From Erythrobacter sp. (GTDB lineage: Bacteria; Pseudomonadota; Alphaproteobacteria; Sphingomonadales; Sphingomonadaceae), in assembly GCF_024305245.1 (NCBI RefSeq), contig NZ_JAMWYX010000001.1:372001-436000 (forward strand): a stretch of 64,000 bases of DNA, in the 5' to 3' direction. Below the pieces are notes generated by a model. That model ran no database searches and had not been told where the DNA came from. It saw only the letters and a list, made by a program, of their open reading frames with translations. Of the stretch, positions 34,430 to 43,893 are shown piece after piece. The position numbers and the translations under genes are program-made. Each line of letters opens with the position of its first letter. Position 1 is the first letter of the stretch.

Positions 34430-34470
34430 TGCGGGCAGAGCATTGAAGCACCAGTAAAGGGTCGGCAAGG

Positions 34471-35679
34471 ATGAAGCTTACGGGATCGCCAAAATGGGCA
34501 GGCTGGCTGGCGGCCGGCGCCGGTATCTTCAAGCGCCGCAATCTCGCAATCGCGGGCGCGGCGATGCTGGCTGCCGGGTGTCAGGTTATCCCCAAGACCG
34601 ACGTTCCCACCACGCCACCCCCGCCTGCGCCCACACCCGAACCTTCGGCGACCGCGCTGCCAACCGATTCCGGGCGTCACCGCATTGCACTACTGGTGCC
34701 GATGAGCGGCGATACCGCAGCCGTGGGGCAGGCGATCGCGAATGCCACCACCATGGCACTGCTCGATACCAACGCGTCCAATCTGCGAATCACGACCTAT
34801 GATACCTCGGCCGGCGCTTCGGCGGCGGCGCGACAGGCGATTGCGGATGGAAACCGGCTGATCCTCGGCCCGCTGATGGCCGGCGCCGTGCCTGCGGTGC
34901 AATCGGCCGCGCGCGGAGCGGGGGTGCCGGTGATCTCGTTCTCGAACGATACCAGCATCGCCAGCGCCGACGTTTTCGTGATGGGCCACAATCCCGAACA
35001 GTCGATCCGGCGCAGCGTGGAGTTCGCGCGCGGTCGCGGGGCCAACCGTTTCGCCGCCCTGCTGCCCGAAGGTGATTACGGCCAGCGCTCGGCCTCTGCA
35101 CTGGAGAACGCGTTGCGCGATTTCGGCGGTGCGCTGGTCGGCCGCGAAACCTATGCGCGCGGCAACACTTCCATCGTCGGCGCAGCCCAGCGTTTGCGCT
35201 CGGCGGGTGGGTACGACACCGTGGTGATCGCCGATAGTGCGCGGCTCGGAATTCAGGCGGCAGATGAGTTGCAGCGTGGTGCCACTCCCCGCACGCGCAT
35301 CATCGGCAACGAATTGTGGAGCGGCGAGGCTGTGCTGACCCGCGCCGGATCGATGGAGGGCGCATTGTTCGCGGCTGTCTCCGACCAACGATACGCGCGT
35401 TTTGCCGATAGTTACGAAACGCGGTTCGGTGCCAAGCCCTATCGTGTGGCGACGCTCGGCTATGACGCGGTACTGCTGACCCTTCGGATCGCGCGCGATT
35501 GGAAAACTGGCACGCCCTTCCCCAAGAACGAGCTTTATGATCGCGGCGGATTTCTGGGGGTCGATGGCCCGTTCCGCTTCGCCCGCACCGGGGTTGCCGA
35601 ACGGGCGCTTGAAGTGCGGGAAGTGCGCGGCGGCGAGGTGGTCGCGGTCGATCCGGCACCGACCGATTTCAGTCGCTGA
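34471..35679 (+). CDS. Penicillin-binding protein activator-like lipoprotein (LppC/LpoA family)
   Basis: This is a predicted outer-membrane lipoprotein with a periplasmic-binding-protein fold. The lipobox LAAGC places the lipid anchor at C37. A proline-rich linker (PPPPAPTPEP) leads to the type I periplasmic domain, with IALLVPMSG and the NDTSIASADVF region. Members of this family activate class A PBPs in enterics; in alphaproteobacteria the role is assumed. ATG at 34471 is direct. Length is 402. It sits opposite rsmI, a widespread arrangement, and upstream of parE. Confidence 0.85.
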   Translation: MKLTGSPKWAGWLAAGAGIFKRRNLAIAGAAMLAAGCQVIPKTDVPTTPPPPAPTPEPSATALPTDSGRHRIALLVPMSGDTAAVGQAIANATTMALLDTNASNLRITTYDTSAGASAAARQAIADGNRLILGPLMAGAVPAVQSAARGAGVPVISFSNDTSIASADVFVMGHNPEQSIRRSVEFARGRGANRFAALLPEGDYGQRSASALENALRDFGGALVGRETYARGNTSIVGAAQRLRSAGGYDTVVIADSARLGIQAADELQRGATPRTRIIGNELWSGEAVLTRAGSMEGALFAAVSDQRYARFADSYETRFGAKPYRVATLGYDAVLLTLRIARDWKTGTPFPKNELYDRGGFLGVDGPFRFARTGVAERALEVREVRGGEVVAVDPAPTDFSR

Positions 35680-35735
35680 GCAAAACCACGTCGCGGCGCT
35701 TGTGAGCGGGACGGGCGTGCGCCTATAGCTGGCGC

Positions 35736-37736
35736 ATGTCCGACACCGCTTCCGACGATCTTTTCGCCAACACCCCGACATCCAGCGGCGATTACAACGC
35801 CTCGGCGATCGAGGTGCTCGAAGGGCTTGAGCCCGTTCGCCGCCGCCCCGGCATGTATATAGGCGGCACTGACGACCGCGCTCTCCACCATCTCGCCGCC
35901 GAAGTGCTCGACAACGCGATGGACGAGGCGGTCGCCGGCCATGCCACGCGGATCGAGATGCGACTGGAGGAAGGCAATCGCCTGAGCGTTGCTGATAACG
36001 GGCGCGGGATTCCCGTCGACGAACACCCGAAATTTCCGGGCAAGTCGACGCTGGAAGTGATCCTTGCCACGCTGCATTCGGGCGGCAAGTTTTCGGGCAA
36101 GGCCTATGCCACCAGCGGCGGGTTGCACGGCGTCGGGGTCAGCGTTGTCAACGCGCTGTCGTCGGACACACGCGTAGAAGTCGCGCGCGACAAGCAGCTT
36201 TACGCGCAGGAGTTCTCACGCGGGATCACGCAAGGCCCGCTGCAGAGCCTTGGCGCGGCGCCCAACCGGCGCGGCACCACGGTCAGCTTTACTCCGGACA
36301 CCGAGATTTTCGGCGACCGCAAATTCAGCCCCAAGCGGTTGTTCAAGCTCGCCCGCTCCAAGGCATATCTGTTCGCAGGGGTCGAAATCCGCTGGAAATG
36401 CGCACCTTCGCTGGCGAGCGAGGACGTACCGGCAGAAGCGGTGTTCAAGTTCCCCGGCGGTTTGGCCGATCACCTCGTCGAACAGGTTGGCACGCGCGAA
36501 TGCGTCACCGCCCAGCCCTTCACCGGCAAGCAGGATTTCGCCGAAATCGCGGGCGAGGCGCAAGGCCGGGCGGAGTGGGCGATTGCCTGGCCGCTCTATT
36601 CGGATGGCTCGACCAGCTGGTATTGCAATACCGTGCCTACGCCCGATGGCGGCACGCACGAACAAGGCTTGCGCACAGCGCTGACCCGCGCCCTTCGGGC
36701 TTTCGGCGATTTGGTCGGCGCGAAGAAGGCCAAGGACATCACCGCCGACGACGTGATGACCGGCGCGGAGGTGATGCTCAGCGTCTTCATCCGCGATCCG
36801 CAGTTCCAGTCGCAGACCAAGGACCGCCTGACCTCGCCCGAGGCCGCACGCCTCGTCGAGAACGCCGTACGCGATCACTTCGACCACTTCCTCACCGACA
36901 ATATGGAGCGCGGCAAGGCGCTGCTGGGCGAGGTTATGGAGCGCATGGACGAGCGCCTGAAGCGCAAGCAGGAACGCGAGATCAAGCGCAAGACCGCCAC
37001 CAGCGCCAAGAAGCTGCGCCTGCCGGGCAAGCTCACCGATTGCAGCGGCGAAGGCGGGCGCGAGACGGAACTTTTCATCGTCGAAGGCGACAGTGCGGGC
37101 GGCAGCGCCAAACAGGCGCGCGACCGCAAGAGCCAGGCCATCCTGCCGATCCGCGGCAAGATATTGAATGTTGCATCGGCCACGAACGACAAAATCCGCG
37201 CCAATTCCGAGATCGCCGATCTGGCGCTGGCGCTGGGCTGCGGCACCCGCAAGGACTGCGATGCGCAAAACCTGCGCTATGACCGCATCATCATCATGAC
37301 CGATGCCGACGTCGACGGCGCCCATATCGCGACGCTGCTGATGACCTTCTTCTTTCAGGAAATGCCCGACCTTGTGCGCAAGGGGCACCTGTTCCTCGCC
37401 CAGCCTCCGCTCTACCGCCTGACTGCGGGCAAGGAGAGCCGCTACGCCCGCGACGATATTCACCGTGCGGAGCTGGAAGCGACGGTGTTCAAGGGCAAGA
37501 AGGTCGAAGTCAGCCGCTTCAAGGGGCTTGGCGAAATGAACCCGCAGCAATTGCGCGAAACCACCATGGCGCCCGAAACACGCGGGCTGATCCGCATTAC
37601 TCTGCCGCAGGAATTCGAGGAGCGGGCGGGTGTGGCGCGTCTGGTGGACGAGTTGATGGGCCGCAACCCCGAACACCGCTTCAATTTCATCCAGAACCGC
37701 GCGGGCGAGGTGGATCGCGCGTCGATCGATGCCTGA
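35736..37736 (+). CDS. parE: DNA topoisomerase IV subunit B
   Basis: ParE is the ATPase subunit of topoisomerase IV and decatenates chromosomes with ParC. The GHKL ATPase residues are E56 and N60 (AAEVLDNAMDEA), D87-N-G-R-G and GLHGVGVSVVNAL. The TOPRIM motifs are EGDSAGG and DADVDGAHI. At 666 residues it is closer to ParE than to GyrB (about 800-840 in this group). The MSDTASDDLFANT start is followed by the conserved IEVLEGLEPVRRRPGMYIG. ParC is not in the window. The stop overlaps the next gene by 8 bases. Confidence 0.95.
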   Translation: MSDTASDDLFANTPTSSGDYNASAIEVLEGLEPVRRRPGMYIGGTDDRALHHLAAEVLDNAMDEAVAGHATRIEMRLEEGNRLSVADNGRGIPVDEHPKFPGKSTLEVILATLHSGGKFSGKAYATSGGLHGVGVSVVNALSSDTRVEVARDKQLYAQEFSRGITQGPLQSLGAAPNRRGTTVSFTPDTEIFGDRKFSPKRLFKLARSKAYLFAGVEIRWKCAPSLASEDVPAEAVFKFPGGLADHLVEQVGTRECVTAQPFTGKQDFAEIAGEAQGRAEWAIAWPLYSDGSTSWYCNTVPTPDGGTHEQGLRTALTRALRAFGDLVGAKKAKDITADDVMTGAEVMLSVFIRDPQFQSQTKDRLTSPEAARLVENAVRDHFDHFLTDNMERGKALLGEVMERMDERLKRKQEREIKRKTATSAKKLRLPGKLTDCSGEGGRETELFIVEGDSAGGSAKQARDRKSQAILPIRGKILNVASATNDKIRANSEIADLALALGCGTRKDCDAQNLRYDRIIIMTDADVDGAHIATLLMTFFFQEMPDLVRKGHLFLAQPPLYRLTAGKESRYARDDIHRAELEATVFKGKKVEVSRFKGLGEMNPQQLRETTMAPETRGLIRITLPQEFEERAGVARLVDELMGRNPEHRFNFIQNRAGEVDRASIDA

Positions 37737-38094
37737 TCGGTATCCCGACCCGCGCAAGGAAGACATCATGGCCGGGGACCGGCGCGTATCGCGGCCCGAT
37801 AGTGCCTTGCCGGATTCGATCATCCCCGATGCCGCCTATCGCCCGATACCGATCGCGTGGTTCGCGGGGGCGTTCCTGCTGCAGATGGTAGTGCTGTTCG
37901 CGATCTTTATGGTGTTGATCGGCCAATCAGGCTGGGTGACGATCGCCCTGTCGGCCCTCGTCACCGGAGCCATCGGCAAGTGGACGTGGGAGCGCGGGAT
38001 GCAGGGTGCCGGTCCCGGCTGGAGGCTCGCGACGGTGCTGCTGCTGGCAGGGCAACTCGGCTTCGTATGTCTGGGGGCCGCAGCCCGCTTATGA
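37729..38094 (+). CDS. Small hypothetical membrane protein
   Basis: No family is recognised. The first 40 residues are hydrophilic and proline-rich (ALPDSIIPDAAYRPIPIAW). Hydrophobic segments are at about 43-64, 70-84 and 101-119, so it is probably a two- or three-helix inner-membrane protein. ATG at 37729 overlaps the end of parE by 8 bases. A second ATG at 37768 is also possible. Length is 121. It is followed closely by the beta-lactamase-like gene and may be co-transcribed. Confidence 0.55.
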   Translation: MPDRYPDPRKEDIMAGDRRVSRPDSALPDSIIPDAAYRPIPIAWFAGAFLLQMVVLFAIFMVLIGQSGWVTIALSALVTGAIGKWTWERGMQGAGPGWRLATVLLLAGQLGFVCLGAAARL

Positions 38095-38113
38095 CGAACA
38101 GAACCGGAGAAAG

Positions 38114-39424
38114 ATGATGTTGCGCAAAAGCTTGCTTGCCCTTGCTGGGTCACTTCTGGTCTTGCCTGCGGTGCCGTTGATGGCTCAGGAACCAGCTGAG
38201 GCCGCAGCTCCGTTGACGCAAACCCCGCTGGAGATCCGCAGCCAGCAGGTCGTGGGCGTTATCAATGGCTCGGTCGCGCCCGAGGACGTGTTCAGCGACA
38301 GTTTTCTTGCCGCCATTCCCGCCGCCCAGCTCAAGGGATTGAGCGCCAGCCTGACGGCCCAATTCGGTGCAGCGGTAGAGGTGTCCTTGCTCGCCCCGCG
38401 CGAAGGCACACGCGCTGCGCTGGAAATCCGGTTCGAGCGCGGGCTCGCCAAAGGCGGCATCGCTATCGATCCGGCAGCGGATAACCGGGTGACCGAGCTT
38501 GTCTTCAACACAGTGGATTCGCTCGCGATCGAAGGCGACACGCCGGAGCAGATCGCCGCTGATCTGTCCGCGTTGCCGGGAAGTGTGAATGCATGGTTTG
38601 CCCCGCTCGATGGCGGCACGCCAGCGATCAGCATCGGCGCCGACACACCACTGGCGCTGGGTTCGACCTTCAAGCTGTATGTGCTGGCCGCGCTGGCGGA
38701 GGATGTGAAGGCGGGCAAGCGGCGATGGGGTGACGTCGTGCCGCTCACCCAAAAGAGCTATCCCAGCGGCAAGCTACAGGATTGGCCCGCGGGCGCGCCG
38801 CTGACGCTGCACACGCTCGCCAGCGTGATGATCTCGATCAGCGACAACACCGCGACCGACCAGTTGATCAAAGAAGTAGGCGAAGATCGCATCCTCAAGC
38901 TGATGGCGGATAGCGGCCACGCCAATCCGGGTGCGAACAATCCCTTCCTGAATACCCGCGCGCTGTTTCAGCTAAAGGGCGGCGATGCCGCGCGACTGTC
39001 GGCCTATCAAGCAGGCGATGCCGAAGCCCGCTCAGCGATTCTTGCTACGCTCGATACGCAGCCGGTGACGCTTCAGGAGGTCAACGCCGCCTTTGCGGCC
39101 GGACCCAAAGCGATTGACGTCGAATGGTTCGCCTCGCCCGCCGATCTTGCCAAATTGTTCGCTCACATGCGCGAAACGGCGGACCCCGAGGCGTTCGAGA
39201 TCATGGCGATCAACCCTTCGGCCACACCGGCGATTGTGAACGCCTGGGACTATATCGGCTTCAAGGGCGGATCGGAGCCGGGTGTGCTCAACCTCACCTG
39301 GTTGCTGCGGGACAAGGCGGGCGCGTGGCACGTGCTGACCTTGGGGTGGAACAATCCTGCGGCGAGCGTCGATCAAGGCGCATTTGAAGCAATTGCCCAG
39401 CGCATCCTGCTGCTTCCGCGCTGA
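38114..39424 (+). CDS. Secreted serine hydrolase, class A beta-lactamase-like fold
   Basis: This exported protein has the penicillin-recognising fold. The signal peptide is about residues 1-24, ending LMAQ. After a 130-residue N-terminal region of unknown type comes the Beta-lactamase2-like domain with S184-T-F-K187, S243-D-N245 and K384-G-G386 in place of the usual K-T/S-G. Whether it hydrolyses beta-lactams is uncertain. It might act on other amides or on cell-wall precursors. ATG at 38114 has GGAGA at good spacing. Length is 436. Confidence 0.8.
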   Translation: MMLRKSLLALAGSLLVLPAVPLMAQEPAEAAAPLTQTPLEIRSQQVVGVINGSVAPEDVFSDSFLAAIPAAQLKGLSASLTAQFGAAVEVSLLAPREGTRAALEIRFERGLAKGGIAIDPAADNRVTELVFNTVDSLAIEGDTPEQIAADLSALPGSVNAWFAPLDGGTPAISIGADTPLALGSTFKLYVLAALAEDVKAGKRRWGDVVPLTQKSYPSGKLQDWPAGAPLTLHTLASVMISISDNTATDQLIKEVGEDRILKLMADSGHANPGANNPFLNTRALFQLKGGDAARLSAYQAGDAEARSAILATLDTQPVTLQEVNAAFAAGPKAIDVEWFASPADLAKLFAHMRETADPEAFEIMAINPSATPAIVNAWDYIGFKGGSEPGVLNLTWLLRDKAGAWHVLTLGWNNPAASVDQGAFEAIAQRILLLPR

Positions 39425-39506
39425 ACTGCCCGCCCTCACCCCCTTGCGCGAGGCGGTGCCGCCGCTTATCGCTGCGCGCTGAAATTCAGTCTCACAAGGA
39501 AACCCG

Positions 39507-40364
39507 ATGTCAGATCAACAGCGTTTCGAAGGCACCAAGTCCTATATCGCGACCGAAGACCTCAAGGTTGCGGTCAATGCCGCCGTCACGCTGCGCCGCC
39601 CTTTGCTGGTGAAGGGCGAACCCGGCACCGGCAAGACCGTGCTGGCGCATGAGATTTCCAAGGCACTGAACGCTCCGCTGATCGAATGGAACATCAAGTC
39701 GACCACCAAGGCGCATCAAGGCCTCTACGAATATGACGCCGTGGCGCGTCTGCGCGACGGCCAGTTGGGTGAAGAGCGCGTCCACGACATCCGCAACTAC
39801 ATCAAGAAAGGCAAGCTGTGGGAAGCCTTCACCGCTCCGCAGCTCCCCGTTCTGCTGATCGACGAGATCGACAAGGCCGATATCGAATTCCCGAACGATC
39901 TGTTGCAGGAACTCGACCGGATGAGCTTCGACGTTTACGAAACGCAGGAGCGGATCGAGGCGAAGGAACGCCCGATTGTTGTCATCACCTCGAACAATGA
40001 AAAGGAACTGCCCGACGCGTTTCTGCGCCGCTGTTTCTTCCACTACATCAAGTTTCCTGACCGCGAGACGATGCAGGAAATCATCGACGTGCACTTCCCC
40101 GGCATCCAAAAGGTGCTGGTGAAGAAGGCAATGGATATCTTCTATGACCTGCGCGACGTGCCCGGGCTGAAGAAAAAGCCCTCGACCAGCGAGCTGCTCG
40201 ACTGGCTGAAGCTGCTGCTGAACGAAGATATGCCGCTGGAGGTGCTCCAGAACAGCAATCCGGCGAGCGCAATCCCGCCGCTGCACGGCGCGCTGCTGAA
40301 GAACGAACAGGACATCATGCTGTTCGAACGGCTGGCCTTCATGGCGCGGCGCAATCCAAGCTGA
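39507..40364 (+). CDS. MoxR-family AAA+ ATPase
   Basis: This AAA+ chaperone of the MoxR group works with von Willebrand A partners in protein maturation or metal insertion. Walker A is GEPGTGKT at 37-44 and Walker B is LLIDEID with D119-E120. Sensor 1 is ITSNNEKELPDAFLRRC, containing the conserved arginine finger. ATG at 39507 has AAGGAAA. Length is 285. Its probable vWA partner starts at 42293, separated by a small lipoprotein gene and a chemoreceptor gene on the other strand. Confidence 0.92.
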   Translation: MSDQQRFEGTKSYIATEDLKVAVNAAVTLRRPLLVKGEPGTGKTVLAHEISKALNAPLIEWNIKSTTKAHQGLYEYDAVARLRDGQLGEERVHDIRNYIKKGKLWEAFTAPQLPVLLIDEIDKADIEFPNDLLQELDRMSFDVYETQERIEAKERPIVVITSNNEKELPDAFLRRCFFHYIKFPDRETMQEIIDVHFPGIQKVLVKKAMDIFYDLRDVPGLKKKPSTSELLDWLKLLLNEDMPLEVLQNSNPASAIPPLHGALLKNEQDIMLFERLAFMARRNPS

Positions 40365-40375
40365 GGCCACGCGGC

Positions 40376-40744
40376 GTGAAGCCCCGATTTGCAGCTCTTG
40401 CCGGGGTTGCCGCCTTTCTTGCCGCGACCTCATGCGGCGAGGCATCCGAGCGGTCGGTTGAAGATGAATTCTTTGCAGCACGTAATGCGAAGTGTCAGAA
40501 ATATGGCAGTGTTGACGGCTATTCGCCAATCGATCTCGCCAGCGTCCGCCATATTCTGCAGAGCCGTTATGAGGGCGAGCGACTGATGGCCCACCTTTCG
40601 CCCGAGCATCATTGCGCTACTGCGAAGACCGTCGGTGAACGGACCTGCTATCGCTTCATCGCAAGCGCGATCCATGTTGGCGGCGGCCTTGCGTTCTGCG
40701 CAGACCGGGACGGCGCCATCAGCGATGTCGAGATAGGCGAATGA
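40376..40744 (+). CDS. Small hypothetical lipoprotein
   Basis: The protein has a leader ending AATSC, giving C20 as a likely lipidated cysteine. The mature part of about 100 residues has four cysteines (AKCQK, HHCAT, RTCYR, AFCAD) that could form two disulfides. No family is recognised. The start is GTG at 40376, 11 bases after the MoxR gene stop. Its codon use is less GC-rich than that of the neighbours. It may be an insertion in the MoxR/vWA region. Confidence 0.55.
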   Translation: MKPRFAALAGVAAFLAATSCGEASERSVEDEFFAARNAKCQKYGSVDGYSPIDLASVRHILQSRYEGERLMAHLSPEHHCATAKTVGERTCYRFIASAIHVGGGLAFCADRDGAISDVEIGE

Positions 40745-40760
40745 AAGCCGCAGTAAACCT

Positions 40761-42161
40761 TCAATCGAAGCTGTAAGCCAGTTCGAAATCGCCCCAGCGA
40801 CGCCCGCCGATTACCAGCGGGACATAGACGTTGCGCACCACCACGTAGCTGTTGCCATCGCCTTCCTGGCGGTAGACCGCCATCATGTAAGGTGCGCGGC
40901 TTTCCTTCGCCTTGCGGTCGATCGCTTCCAGCATGATCCGGCCATTCCGGCAGAACTGCGTATCATGCGCGATATCTCCGGTGGGCGTGCGTGAACGTTC
41001 GGTCAGGTGGGTCGGCAAGAAGCCGTTCATGTCGGTGCAGGCTGCCGCCAGCACGCGGGTGTCGCTCGCCTTGGCCTGATCGAGGAACGTGCGCCATTCA
41101 GAATGCGCCCAGTCTGACAGGCGCGTACGGAACAGTTGCGGGTTGGTGTTCGGCACCGGCTGATAATCGGTATCGAACAGCGCGCTCATGCTGACCTTTC
41201 CGTCGGTCAGCGCCGCTTCGGTGTGCGCCGCAATGACCTTCACCATCTCATGCGCACGTTCCACCATCGCGCTGTCTTCGGGGCTGAGGCCCGCCTGCAC
41301 GATCCGGTCGAACATCTCGCTGGCGGTGATTTCCAGCTCTTCCATCTTGCGGTGCGCGCCGTGCAGCCGGTCTTCGTTGCTGCGCGAAGCCGCGTCATAG
41401 CTGGTGAGCACGCGCTGAACCTTGTCAACATGGCCGCTGATCGTGCCGGTCGAACGGGCGATCACGTCGTTCTGCTTGTCGACTTCCTCCACCAGTTCGC
41501 CGACATTCGCGATCGTGTTTTCGATCCGTGCAACCGAAGCCTTGGCCTCGCCGCTGGCGCGAGCGCCGGCCTCGATCCGGCCGATCACCAGTTCCGCTTC
41601 GCCGCCCAATGCGTCAATCGTCTGGGCTATTTCCTCGGTAGCCTTGCGTGTGTCGTTGGCGAGGCTTTTGACCTCGCTCGCCACCACCGCGAAGGTGCGG
41701 CCCGCATCGCCAGCACGCATCGCTTCGATGGTGGCGTTCAGCGCTAGGATGTTGGTCGTCTCGGCGATGTTGTCGATATCCTGCGCGCTACGGCGCACCT
41801 GTTCCATTGCGGCGGAAAAGCTGGTGACGTGCTGGCCGAGCGTCTCGACCAACTCGATCAGCGATCCGATCTGCCCCAGCGAGGACTGGATCAGCGCGGT
41901 GCCTTCCGACAGGCGATCGATCGCGCGTTCAGACAATAGCCGCGCTTCGTCGCTGGCTTCGGCAACCTTGGTCTGGTCAGCTTCGAGCATCCGCACGGTT
42001 TCGCGCAGCGCCTCGTGTTCCGATCGCAGCGTCTTGGACGACGCGATGACCGCCTCGACCACGCCCGCCACATCGGTGCACCCCACCGTCACCGCGCCGC
42101 AGCTTTCGGGGATCATCCCCAAGGCATGAGCATTGGCGACGTCGATGGCGATGGGTTTCAT
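40761..42161 (-). CDS. Soluble methyl-accepting chemotaxis-type protein with C-terminal sensor domain
   Basis: This is a cytoplasmic chemoreceptor. The signalling hairpin tip with [18 protein letters not shown] lies at about 131-172, within a long coiled coil (40-310). No transmembrane segment is present. Residues of about 320-466 form a separate domain with [20 protein letters not shown] and [14 protein letters not shown]. This resembles the cytoplasmic ligand domain that follows the signalling part in some alphaproteobacterial receptors. The usual tip R-A-G-E-x-G is changed to R-A-G-D-A-G, a mild change. ATG at 42161. Length is 466. No other chemotaxis gene is in the window. Confidence 0.85.
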   Translation of the reverse strand: MKPIAIDVANAHALGMIPESCGAVTVGCTDVAGVVEAVIASSKTLRSEHEALRETVRMLEADQTKVAEASDEARLLSERAIDRLSEGTALIQSSLGQIGSLIELVETLGQHVTSFSAAMEQVRRSAQDIDNIAETTNILALNATIEAMRAGDAGRTFAVVASEVKSLANDTRKATEEIAQTIDALGGEAELVIGRIEAGARASGEAKASVARIENTIANVGELVEEVDKQNDVIARSTGTISGHVDKVQRVLTSYDAASRSNEDRLHGAHRKMEELEITASEMFDRIVQAGLSPEDSAMVERAHEMVKVIAAHTEAALTDGKVSMSALFDTDYQPVPNTNPQLFRTRLSDWAHSEWRTFLDQAKASDTRVLAAACTDMNGFLPTHLTERSRTPTGDIAHDTQFCRNGRIMLEAIDRKAKESRAPYMMAVYRQEGDGNSYVVVRNVYVPLVIGGRRWGDFELAYSFD

Positions 42162-42292
42162 GTTCTGTGCGGCCCTTGTTCCGGTCGGCGTATCTTACGC
42201 TTGCGATGGTAAGCGAAGCGTTAAGGCCCGCCGTCCGGCCAACCCGAGAAAGGGGACTGGTCAGGCCCGCACACGCGGGTTAAGCAGCGCCC

Positions 42293-43477
42293 ATGTTCTT
42301 CAATTTCATCGACGAGCTGCGGGCTGCCGGCATCGGGGCCAGTTTCAAGGAGCACCTCACCTTGCTGGAGGCGCTCGACCGCGATGTGATCGACCAGACG
42401 CCGGAGGCGTTCTACTACCTTTCCCGCGCCACCTTCGTGAAGGATGAAGGCCTGCTCGACCGGTTCGACCAAGTGTTTCACAAGGTGTTCAAGGGGATCA
42501 TGTCCGATTACGGCCAGAACCCGGTCGACATCCCCGAAGACTGGCTGAAAGCGGTCGCCGAGAAGTTCCTGACGCCGGAGGAAATGGAAAAGATCAAGTC
42601 CCTGGGCGACTGGGACGAGATCATGGAGACGCTGAAGAAGCGGCTCGAGGAACAGGAAAAGCGGCACCAGGGCGGCAACAAGTGGGTCGGCACCGGCGGC
42701 ACCAGCCCCTTCGGCAATTCGGGCTACAACCCCGAAGGCGTGCGCATCGGCGGCGAGTCCAAGCATGGTAAGGCGATTAAGGTCTGGGAAAAGCGCGAGT
42801 TCAAGAACCTCGACAACACCAAGGAACTCGGCACCCGCAACATCAAGATGGCGCTGCGCCGTCTACGCCGCTTCGCCCGCGAAGGCGCGCAGGATCAGCT
42901 CGATATTGACGCCACAATCAAGGGCACGGCCAAGCAAGGCTGGCTCGACATCCACATGCGCGCCGAACGCCGCAATGCCGTCAAGCTGCTGCTATTCCTC
43001 GATGTCGGCGGGTCGATGGACCCGTTCATCAAACTGGTCGAAGAGCTGTTCAGCGCCGCGACGTCAGAATTCAAGAACATGGAGTTCTTCTACTTCCACA
43101 ACTGCCTGTACGAAGGCGTGTGGAAGGACAACAAGCGCCGCTGGCAGGAACGCACCAAGACGTGGGACGTGCTCCACAAATATGGCCACGATTACAAGAT
43201 TGTATTTGTCGGCGATGCGGCGATGAGCCCTTATGAGGTGACGCATCCCGGCGGCAGCGTCGAGCATATGAACGAGGAAGCGGGCGCGGTGTGGTTGCAG
43301 CGCGTGGCGAACACTTACCCTGCCACCGTGTGGCTCAACCCGGTGCCGGAAAAGCAGTGGAACTATTCGCAGTCGACCAAGATGATCAAGCAGTTGGTCA
43401 ATGACCGGATGTATCCGCTGACGCTCGACGGGCTGGATGATGCGATGCGGGAGCTGTCGCGGAAGCACGGAGCTTGA
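42293..43477 (+). CDS. von Willebrand factor A domain protein, CoxE-like
   Basis: This is a cytoplasmic vWA protein, probably the partner of the MoxR ATPase at 39507. The C-terminal half is the vWA domain. Its metal-ion-dependent adhesion site reads D237-V-G-G-S241, not the standard DxSxS, so the first serine is replaced by glycine. The N-terminal 200 residues are charged and helical. ATG at 42293, length 394. Pairs of this kind commonly act in cofactor insertion or complex assembly; the target here is unknown. The intervening genes on the opposite strand break the expected adjacency. Confidence 0.85.
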   Translation: MFFNFIDELRAAGIGASFKEHLTLLEALDRDVIDQTPEAFYYLSRATFVKDEGLLDRFDQVFHKVFKGIMSDYGQNPVDIPEDWLKAVAEKFLTPEEMEKIKSLGDWDEIMETLKKRLEEQEKRHQGGNKWVGTGGTSPFGNSGYNPEGVRIGGESKHGKAIKVWEKREFKNLDNTKELGTRNIKMALRRLRRFAREGAQDQLDIDATIKGTAKQGWLDIHMRAERRNAVKLLLFLDVGGSMDPFIKLVEELFSAATSEFKNMEFFYFHNCLYEGVWKDNKRRWQERTKTWDVLHKYGHDYKIVFVGDAAMSPYEVTHPGGSVEHMNEEAGAVWLQRVANTYPATVWLNPVPEKQWNYSQSTKMIKQLVNDRMYPLTLDGLDDAMRELSRKHGA

Positions 43478-43539
43478 GGCTGCTCGCGGGTTGGAAAATC
43501 AGGAGAATGTGGTAACTTCGTGGGACTAAGGAGGATACC

Positions 43540-43893
43540 ATGCGCCTGATCGCTCTGCCAATCGCTGCGCTTGCCCTTATTTCAGCGAAGGATACACCAG
43601 CGCCGCCAGCAATGTCGGAACCTGAGGCGACGATGCGGGAGCTTTATCTCCATAATCCGGCAGAGGTGTACTGCCGTGACCGCATCACCAAGGCTCGGGA
43701 GGATGCGGGCAAACCGCCGCTGCTCGACCGGGAGCCAGCTTCGACAGGTAAGCCCTATCATATTTATGCGGTCGACAAGCGGATCGATGGCTGCGCAGTC
43801 ATGGTCATGCATGGTGACGTCACGGATATTCGGCCTACACCCGAAAGGCCTGATGGGCCGATCCGGTTAATGCCCGCGAAGCCTGGTCAATAA
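43540..43893 (+). CDS. Small secreted hypothetical protein
   Basis: The protein starts with a hydrophobic leader (MRLIALPIAALALISA), so it is probably exported. Two cysteines (EVYCRD and DGCAVM) may pair. No family is recognised. ATG at 43540 has a very good ribosome site (GGAGGA). Length is 117. Its stop overlaps the stop of the convergent namZ-like gene by 7 bases. Confidence 0.6.
   Translation: MRLIALPIAALALISAKDTPAPPAMSEPEATMRELYLHNPAEVYCRDRITKAREDAGKPPLLDREPASTGKPYHIYAVDKRIDGCAVMVMHGDVTDIRPTPERPDGPIRLMPAKPGQ

Noticed and set aside
36216-37823. 535-codon open frame on the - strand
   Set aside because: Antisense to parE, which carries all topoisomerase motifs.
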